NCBI RefSeq assembly: GCF_039527675.1
Contig: NZ_BAAAKI010000018.1
Span: forward strand, 1-9,935
Reading direction: 5' to 3'
Source of the DNA: Luteococcus sanguinis
GTDB taxonomy: Bacteria > Actinomycetota > Actinomycetes > Propionibacteriales > Propionibacteriaceae
DNA length: 9,935 nt
Shown: piece by piece, positions 5,304 to 9,935 of the stretch
How the letters are laid out: each line of letters opens with the position of its first letter
Position numbering within the stretch: the stretch's first letter is position 1
Position numbers and translations under genes: made by a program
Notes under the pieces: generated by a model
What the model saw: the letters and a program-made list of their open reading frames with translations, nothing else
The model's database searches: none
Told to the model about the DNA's origin: nothing

Positions 5304-6788
5304 ATGAACACACTTTCCCGCCGCCACGTCCTGTTCACCGGTCTCGGCCTGGCCTCGGCAGGGGCCTTGAGCGCCTGCGGCGCCAAGAACACCCCGGCCG
5401 CAGCACCCGCCGCGCCGAACTCCCCATTGACGATCCCCAGCCAGACCCCGCTGGTCGCAGCCCCCGGCACGAAGACCGTCAACCACGTCCTCACGCCCCG
5501 GCCGGTCACCCTCGACCTGGGCGGCGTCACGGCCAGGACCTGGGCCTACGACGAGACCCTCGACGCCCCCGTCCTGCGGGCCCGCGCCGGAGACCTGCTG
5601 CAGGTCCGCGTCGAGAACAAGCTTCCCACCAGCACCTCCGTCCACTGGCACGGCATCGCGCTGCGCCAGCCAAGCGACGGCGTGCCCGGCGTCACCCAGC
5701 AACCCATCGAGGCCGGCAGCAGCTTCACCTACCAGTTCGTCGCCCCCGACCCCGGCACCTACTTCTTCCACCCCCACACCGGGGTGCAGATCGACCGCGG
5801 CCTGTACCGGCCGCTGGTCATCGACGACCCCGCTGAACCCGGCCGCTACGACCACGAGTGGATCATCACCCTCGACGACTGGGCCGATGGCGTGGGCACC
5901 TCACCCGATGACATCCTCGCCGCGTTCAAGGCACAGAACGGCACCGTGTCCAGCGGCATGAACCACGACATGGGCGGCATGGACCACGGCATGTCACCCT
6001 TGGGTGACGCCGGGGACGTCACCTACCCCCACTACCTCGTCAACGGCCGCGTCCCCGCCGCGCCCCGCACCCTGACCGCCAAGCCCGGGCAGAAGGTACG
6101 ACTGCGCGTCGTCAACGCCTCCTCCGACACCATCTTCAAGCTCGCCCTGCAGGGCCATCGACTCACCGTCACCCACACCGACGGGTTCCCTGTGACCCCC
6201 ACCCAGGCCAGCGCCGTCTACCTCGCGATGGGAGAACGACTGGATGCGACCATCACCCTCGGCGACGGCGTGTTCGTGCTGCAGGCCGCGCCCGAGGGCA
6301 AGAAGGGCACCCCGGCCCGCGCCATCGTGCGCTCCGGCTCCGGCAACGTCCCGGCCCCGGACACCCGCATCGCAGAACTCGACGGCAAGGCGCTGCTGAC
6401 CACCCAGCTCAAGCCCGCCGACAGCGCCCGACTGCCCGACCGCAAGCCCGACACCACCCTCGACGTGGCACTCAACGGCCAGATGAAGCCCTACGCGTGG
6501 GGCCTCAACGGCAAACGCTTCGGCGAGGACACCCCACTGGCGCTCAGCCGCGGCCAGCGCGTGCGGCTGCGGATGACGAACATGACGATGATGGCCCACC
6601 CCATGCACATCCACGGCCACACTTGGGCCCTGCCCGGCAGCGACGGGCTGCGCAAGGACACCGTCCTGATCCGCCCCATGGAGACCGTCGAGGCCGACCT
6701 GCAGGCCGACAACCCCGGCACCTGGATGCTGCACTGCCACAACATCTACCACGCCGAACTCGGCATGATGACGACCCTGCGCTACTGA
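5304..6788 (+). CDS. Multicopper oxidase, Tat-exported lipoprotein (CueO-like, probable cuprous oxidase)
   Basis: A 494-residue laccase-type oxidase with three cupredoxin domains. The signal region carries the twin arginine SRRHVLF (5-11) and a lipobox LSAC with C25, so it should fold with copper inside and then be anchored on the outer membrane face. All copper ligands are present: HWH 114-116, HPH 156-158, HPMHIH (H432, H435, H437) and HCHNIYHAELGMM (H477, C478, H479, H483, M488 axial). A Met/His-rich insert at 216-230 (SSGMNHDMGGMDHGM) recalls the methionine-rich segment that feeds Cu(I) to CueO. Predicted role: oxidation of toxic Cu(I) to Cu(II) outside the cell. The insert shares MNHDMGGM with the tail of the membrane protein encoded at 2673-3392. 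AAGGA just before ATG 5304 is too close for an ideal ribosome site, so a short leader is likely. Phenol oxidase activity is possible too. Confidence 0.93.
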   Translation: MNTLSRRHVLFTGLGLASAGALSACGAKNTPAAAPAAPNSPLTIPSQTPLVAAPGTKTVNHVLTPRPVTLDLGGVTARTWAYDETLDAPVLRARAGDLLQVRVENKLPTSTSVHWHGIALRQPSDGVPGVTQQPIEAGSSFTYQFVAPDPGTYFFHPHTGVQIDRGLYRPLVIDDPAEPGRYDHEWIITLDDWADGVGTSPDDILAAFKAQNGTVSSGMNHDMGGMDHGMSPLGDAGDVTYPHYLVNGRVPAAPRTLTAKPGQKVRLRVVNASSDTIFKLALQGHRLTVTHTDGFPVTPTQASAVYLAMGERLDATITLGDGVFVLQAAPEGKKGTPARAIVRSGSGNVPAPDTRIAELDGKALLTTQLKPADSARLPDRKPDTTLDVALNGQMKPYAWGLNGKRFGEDTPLALSRGQRVRLRMTNMTMMAHPMHIHGHTWALPGSDGLRKDTVLIRPMETVEADLQADNPGTWMLHCHNIYHAELGMMTTLRY

Positions 6789-6796
6789 CATCTCCC

Positions 6797-6810
6797 GGCC
6801 GATGTCGGCC
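6797..6810 (+). terminator. Small GC hairpin after the oxidase gene
   Basis: GGCCG (6797-6801) and CGGCC (6806-6810) form a 5-bp stem with an ATGT loop, 8 bases after the oxidase stop. No T-run follows. A weak terminator is possible; the call is mainly positional. The rest of the 187-bp gap holds operator site 3 and the leader of the next operon. Confidence 0.25.
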
Positions 6811-6875
6811 ACCCACGCCTGCCCTGATGGCGCGGCTGACCCCTTGCGGCAGCCTCACCATCGCCGTCTGCAGAG

Positions 6876-6919
6876 CTTGACCAGACCTTCACCAAACCTC
6901 GCGAGCTCATTGACCTCGC
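6876..6919 (+). promoter_or_regulatory. Copper regulator operator, site 3 (small protein-ATPase operon)
   Basis: Half-sites CTTGACCAGAC (6876-6886) and CTTCACCAAAC (6887-6897) match sites 1 and 2. A further ATTGACC at 6909-6915 lies exactly three 11-bp turns from the first half-site, so it is on the same helix face and may be an extra half-site. The first half-site is 100 bp before ATG 6976, longer than the 62 bp at the other two sites. Confidence 0.65.
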
Positions 6920-6936
6920 CCCGTCACCGTGGAAGT

Positions 6937-6954
6937 GGAAGGAAAACCCCTTCC
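6937..6954 (+). other. Leader hairpin before the small protein gene
   Basis: GGAAGG (6937-6942) pairs with CCTTCC (6949-6954) around AAAACC. It lies in the probable 5' leader, 10 bp before the AAGGA ribosome site. It may simply be chance in a GC-rich leader; no known riboswitch pattern is visible. Confidence 0.25.
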
Positions 6955-6975
6955 CCGAGCAGACAAGGACACGCC

Positions 6976-7290
6976 ATGTACACGAGCCCCGACCAGGCCC
7001 CCCGCTCCTTCGGCGAGGCCCCCCGCCAGCCCCTGACCGGGCCAATGACCGACCAGGACCCCACCAGCACCACCCACCAGCACGGCAACTCCCACCAGCA
7101 CGGCAAGTCCCACCACTGGATGCACCTGCTGATGTGCGCACCGATGCTGCTCGTGGTCGCCGGCTACCTGTGGGCCGGACGTGCCAGCCTCGCCGCCGGC
7201 GGTGTCCTGGCCGCCCTCGTGCCCGCCATCGGCTGCATGCTCATGATGTGGCTGATGATGCGCATGATGGACCACGGATCCCAGCACTGA
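6976..7290 (+). CDS. Small His/Met-rich two-helix membrane protein of copper operon
   Basis: A 104-residue protein of no family I can name with certainty; it has the look of small DUF2933-like proteins found in metal-resistance loci. Residues 1-33 are polar and Pro-rich. Residues 34-50 are His-rich (HQHGNSHQHGKSHHWMH). Two hydrophobic helices follow (about 50-66 and 71-97); the second ends in a Met run (MLMMWLMMRMMDHGSQH) with C87. His and Met clusters at the membrane edges suggest Cu(I) binding, perhaps delivery to or regulation of the ATPase encoded next, 45 bp downstream. ATG 6976 has AAGGA (6965-6969) 6 bp before it; an in-frame ATG at 7045 is an alternative. The upstream operator site 3 places it first in the ATPase operon. 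Function is inferred from composition and context only. Confidence 0.75.
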   Translation: MYTSPDQAPRSFGEAPRQPLTGPMTDQDPTSTTHQHGNSHQHGKSHHWMHLLMCAPMLLVVAGYLWAGRASLAAGGVLAALVPAIGCMLMMWLMMRMMDHGSQH

Positions 7291-7335
7291 CCACCGCCCG
7301 CCATCCACCGGCAGCACCGTCTCGAGGAGCAACCC

Positions 7336-9822
7336 ATGAACCACCCGGCAGCCACCGCCACCCACGACCACACCACCCGCTACACGTGCCCGATGCACCC
7401 CGAGGTGACCAGCGACCAGCCCGGCCGCTGCCCCGAGTGCGGCATGTTCCTCGTCGATGCCGACGCTGCACCCGCCACCCACCAGCACGGACACGGCCGC
7501 CAGAACGGACATGCCCAGCAGCACGACACCCACGACGCCGCCGACAAGGGCACGTGGCTCTGCCCGATGCACCCCGAGGTGACCAGCGACCACCCGGGAC
7601 GCTGCCCCAAGTGCGGGATGTTCCTGCAACCCGCCGACGGCGGGGACGCGCCGGCCGCCCAGCACCACGACCACCAGCACCCCACCGGCGAGCCGGCGGT
7701 GGTGGCCGGTGCGGTCGCTGCAGGGGACTGGACCTGCCCGATGCACCCCGAGGTCCGCAGCGACGGTCCCGGTGACTGCCCGATCTGTGGAATGGGGCTG
7801 GAGCGGGTCTCGGCCGGGCTCGACGACGGCCCGAACCAGGAGCTCGTCGACATGCGTCGCCGGTTCCGGGTGGCGGCGGTGCTGAGCGTGCCGCTGGTGG
7901 TGATGGTGATGGTTCCCATGGTGCTGGGGCGTGCGCTGCCCGGCAGCGTCGCGCCGTGGCTCGAGCTGGCCCTGTCGACGCCGGTGGTGTGGTGGGCTGG
8001 GTGGCCGTTCTTCGTGCGCGGCGCGAAGTCGGTGGTCAGCCGTCACCTGAACATGTTCACCCTGGTGTCGTTGGGTGTCGGTGCCGCGTGGCTGTACAGC
8101 GTGGTCGCGGTGCTGGCGCCGGGGTTGTTCCCGTCCGGGATGCGGGCGATGGACGGCCGGGTCGGCACCTACTTCGAGGCCGCGGCAGTCATCATCACCC
8201 TGGTGCTGCTCGGCCAGGTCCTCGAGCTGCGGGCCCGCGACCAGACCTCCGGTGCGATCCGCGCCCTGCTCGACCTGTCGCCGGCCACCGCGCACCGCAT
8301 CGGGGCCGACGGCACCGAGACCGACGTGCCGGCCGCCGAGCTGCAGCTGGGCGATCGGTGCCGGGTGCGGCCGGGCGAGAAGGTACCGGCCGACGGCACC
8401 GTGGTCGATGGTCACGCGTATGTGGACGAGTCGATGATCACCGGCGAGCCGGTTCCGGTCGACAAGAGCCCCGGTGACCGGGTCATCGGCGGCACGATCA
8501 TCCAGGGCGGCAGCCTGGTGGTGGAGGCCACTGGCCTGGGCGCCGACTCGACCCTGGCCCGGATCGTCGACCTGGTCTCCCAGGCGCAGCGGTCCCGTGC
8601 TCCGATCCAGGGACTGGTCGACAAGATCTCGGCGGTGTTCGTGCCGGTCGTGATCGCCGTCGCCCTGGCCACCTTCGGGTTGTGGCTGGCGATCGGGCCG
8701 CAGCCGCGGCTGCCGTTCGCGATCGTGGCCGCCGTCAGCGTGCTGATCATCGCCTGCCCGTGTGCGCTGGGTCTGGCCACGCCAATGTCGATCATGGTCG
8801 GGGTCGGGCGCGGCGCCGGCGAGGGCGTGCTGGTCAAGAACGCCGAGGCCCTCGAACGACTGCAGAAGGTCGACACCCTCGTCGTCGACAAGACCGGTAC
8901 CCTCACCCAGGGCCGCCCCAGCCTGGTCGACCAGCAGGGCGTCGACGGCCACGAGGATGCCCGGACACTGCTGCTCGCCGCGGCTGTGGAGGCCGGCTCC
9001 GAACACCCCCTCGCCAGGGCGGTGGTCGATGCTGCCCGCCAGACGGGACGCACGGTGCCGGCGGCCAGCGATTTCGCCGCCCACCCGGGTGGCGGTGTCA
9101 GCGCCACCGTCGACGGTCAGCACGTGCTCGTCGGCAGCCCCGCCTTCCTGGGCAGCCAGCACGTCGACACCCATGCCCTGGACGCCGTGGTGGAGGCCTA
9201 CCGTCGCCGTGGCGCGACCGCGATCGTCGTGGCCGTCGACGGCAGTCCCGCCAGTGTGCTGGCCATCGCCGACCCGCTCAAGGCGACCACCGCCGGCGCG
9301 ATCGAGGACCTGCGTCGGCGCGGGATGAAGGTCGTCATGCTCACCGGCGACAATGCCACCACCGCCCGGGCCATCGCCGACGAGCTGCACATCGACCAGG
9401 TCGTCGCCGACGTCCTGCCCGACCAGAAGCACGGCCACGTGCAGGCCCTGCAGGCCCAGGGCCACACGGTCGTTATGGCCGGCGACGGCGTCAACGACGC
9501 CCCCGCCCTCGCCGTGGCCGACGTGGGTGTGGCCATGGGCACCGGCACCGACGTGGCCATCGAGAGCGCCGACGTGACCCTGCTCGGCGGTGACCTGGCC
9601 GCCCTGGTCAAGGCCCGCGACCTGTCGGTCGACACGATGCGCAACATCCGCCAGAACCTGGTCTTCGCGTTCGTGTACAACGTGGTCGGTATCCCGCTGG
9701 CCGCCGGCGCCCTCTACCCGGCCTTTGGCTGGCTGCTGTCGCCCGTCATCGCGGCCGCCGCCATGGCCCTCAGCTCGGTCAGCGTGATCACCAACTCGCT
9801 GCGGTTGCGCCGTCACCGCTGA
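7336..9822 (+). CDS. Cu(I)-exporting P1B-type ATPase with three N-terminal heavy-metal-binding domains
   Basis: An 828-residue copper pump in the cytoplasmic membrane. The N-terminus has no HMA domain. It carries three short CPMHPEV...CPxCGM domains, with Cys/His sets C18/H21/C32/C35, C76/H79/C90/C93 and C134/H137/C148/C151, joined by His-rich linkers (49-67, 110-115). The P-type core is complete: TGE actuator loop 369-371, CPC ion site C474-C476, phosphorylated D518 (DKTGTLTQG), H557-P558 of the nucleotide domain, TGDN 670-673 and GDGVND 716-721. The last helices contain Y781-N782 and M810/S813/S814, the P1B-1 pattern for Cu(I)/Ag(I). No truncation is seen. ATG 7336 has GAGGAG (7324-7329) 6 bp upstream. 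It is cotranscribed with the small His/Met protein and faces the right IS copy about 50 bp after its stop. Silver export is equally compatible; Zn/Cd is unlikely given CPC plus YN/MSS. Confidence 0.95.
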   Translation: MNHPAATATHDHTTRYTCPMHPEVTSDQPGRCPECGMFLVDADAAPATHQHGHGRQNGHAQQHDTHDAADKGTWLCPMHPEVTSDHPGRCPKCGMFLQPADGGDAPAAQHHDHQHPTGEPAVVAGAVAAGDWTCPMHPEVRSDGPGDCPICGMGLERVSAGLDDGPNQELVDMRRRFRVAAVLSVPLVVMVMVPMVLGRALPGSVAPWLELALSTPVVWWAGWPFFVRGAKSVVSRHLNMFTLVSLGVGAAWLYSVVAVLAPGLFPSGMRAMDGRVGTYFEAAAVIITLVLLGQVLELRARDQTSGAIRALLDLSPATAHRIGADGTETDVPAAELQLGDRCRVRPGEKVPADGTVVDGHAYVDESMITGEPVPVDKSPGDRVIGGTIIQGGSLVVEATGLGADSTLARIVDLVSQAQRSRAPIQGLVDKISAVFVPVVIAVALATFGLWLAIGPQPRLPFAIVAAVSVLIIACPCALGLATPMSIMVGVGRGAGEGVLVKNAEALERLQKVDTLVVDKTGTLTQGRPSLVDQQGVDGHEDARTLLLAAAVEAGSEHPLARAVVDAARQTGRTVPAASDFAAHPGGGVSATVDGQHVLVGSPAFLGSQHVDTHALDAVVEAYRRRGATAIVVAVDGSPASVLAIADPLKATTAGAIEDLRRRGMKVVMLTGDNATTARAIADELHIDQVVADVLPDQKHGHVQALQAQGHTVVMAGDGVNDAPALAVADVGVAMGTGTDVAIESADVTLLGGDLAALVKARDLSVDTMRNIRQNLVFAFVYNVVGIPLAAGALYPAFGWLLSPVIAAAAMALSSVSVITNSLRLRRHR
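7387..7418 (+). repeat. Internal repeat in ATPase gene, metal-binding domain 1
   Basis: These 32 bases are identical to 7561-7592, 174 bp (58 codons) downstream; similarity goes on with few changes to the end of the domain. Domain 3 shares the first 20 of them from 7735. Domains 1 and 2 therefore look like a recent in-frame duplication, and domain 3 an older one. Confidence 0.85.
7561..7592 (+). repeat. Internal repeat in ATPase gene, metal-binding domain 2
   Basis: Second copy of the 32-base identical block found at 7387-7418. It encodes CPMHPEVTSD of the second Cys/His metal-binding domain. Confidence 0.85.
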
Positions 9823-9871
9823 CCCCAAGAGCCCAGCCGGTCGTTGTTCACCCCATCACAGATGCCCGGGC

Positions 9872-9935
9872 GGGTCTGTCCTAGAAACGGTGTAAGTGGC
9901 TCCATCGCCCTGCGGGGCAGGAGGAGTCATGATGA
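9872..9935 (+). mobile_element. IS256-family insertion sequence, right copy, left end only
   Basis: Bases 9883-9935 repeat the left IS copy at 68-120 with one change, up to the transposase starts; the window ends there. Its outer bases (9872-9882) match the inverted right end of the left copy better (GGG, one mismatch, CTGTCC) than they match 57-67, which supports 9872 as the boundary. Orientation is the same as in the left copy. Whether its transposase is intact, and could act in trans on the frameshifted left copy, cannot be seen. Confidence 0.85.

Larger units (their letters stand above)
57..9935. mobile_element. Putative IS256-bounded composite transposon carrying copper resistance (right end cut by window)
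   Basis: Two IS256-type left ends lie in direct orientation 9815 bp apart: bases 68-120 and 9883-9935 match at 52 of 53 positions, both running into the transposase ribosome binding site and ATGATGA start. Between them lie an M23 lipoprotein gene, a truncated alkyltransferase-like gene and a complete copper-resistance module. This is the layout of a composite transposon, or of an island gathered between two IS copies. The right copy is cut after its first 64 or so bases, so its transposase, its outer end and any target duplication flanking the whole unit cannot be seen. The repeats would also allow recombination that deletes or tandemly amplifies the copper genes. That the unit moves as a whole is inference. 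Confidence 0.6.

Noticed and set aside
7336..7830. Classical HMA (GMxCxxC) copper domain at the ATPase N-terminus
   Set aside because: The cysteines occur only as CPMHP and CPxCGM sets, which belong to the short heavy-metal-binding domain type.
6907..9828. 973-codon open frame on the minus strand
   Set aside because: It lies antisense to the small membrane protein and ATPase genes, which have complete motifs. Its product is low-complexity Gly/Asp/His/Arg text with no domain. Long antisense frames are expected at this GC content.
9841..9860. GTTCACCCCATC near the right IS as a fourth copper operator
   Set aside because: Only a partial single half-site; no partner 11 bp away and no gene following it except the IS.
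9823..9871. Terminator after the ATPase gene
   Set aside because: Only a GCCCGGGC palindrome (9864-9871) without loop or T-run; not enough to call.
1..9935. CRISPR arrays, tRNA or rRNA genes, CsoR repressor or CopZ chaperone genes
   Set aside because: None seen by reading both strands: no regularly spaced repeats, no tRNA-like cloverleaf sequence, and no small gene with the expected Cys/His patterns.

Overview
This window comes from a high-GC Gram-positive bacterium (Actinomycetota). The evidence is strong G/C at third codon positions, G/A-rich Shine-Dalgarno sites, open antisense frames over nearly every gene, an IS256-type transposase with actinobacterial wording, and a Tat-type lipoprotein oxidase. 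Family or genus cannot be fixed from the sequence; a Propionibacteriaceae-like host is only a guess.

Layout. (1) About 57-1499: an IS256-family element whose transposase gene carries a -1 frameshift near 404. (2) 1514-2260: an M23 peptidase lipoprotein whose ribosome binding site starts 2 bp from the inferred IS end. (3) 2322 to about 2553, minus strand: the C-terminal part of an alkyltransferase-like (MGMT-fold) protein, broken at its 5' end. It is followed by a short stretch with a repeated 10-mer that may be the remnant of another mobile-element end. (4) 2611-9822: a coherent copper-resistance module on the plus strand. It encodes a Met/His-tailed membrane protein, an OmpR-type response regulator, a histidine kinase, a Tat-lipoprotein multicopper oxidase, a small His/Met-rich two-helix membrane protein, and a Cu(I) P1B-type ATPase with three N-terminal heavy-metal-binding domains. 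(5) About 9872-9935: the left end of a second IS256-type copy in the same orientation, matching 68-120 at 52 of 53 bases. The window therefore looks like most of a composite transposon, or an IS-bounded island about 9.8 kb per repeat unit, carrying copper resistance.

How it works together. The kinase probably senses extracytoplasmic copper through a short Met/His-containing loop and phosphorylates the regulator. Three near-identical operator candidates, each two 11-bp direct half-sites of the CTTGACC/CTTCACC type, lie upstream of the three copper transcription units (2611, 5242, 6876). The first two sit exactly 62 bp from their start codons. This predicts one autoregulated regulon: membrane protein + regulator + kinase; oxidase; small protein + ATPase. 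The ATPase exports cytoplasmic Cu(I), the lipoprotein oxidase would oxidise Cu(I) outside, and the Met/His-rich tails probably hold or hand over copper. No CsoR-type repressor, CopZ chaperone or classical HMA (GMxCxxC) domain is visible.

Most likely to be under-described: the three-site operator set with fixed spacing, the MNHDMGGM peptide shared by the membrane protein and the oxidase, the small His/Met protein ahead of the ATPase, and the IS boundary next to the M23 gene's ribosome binding site.
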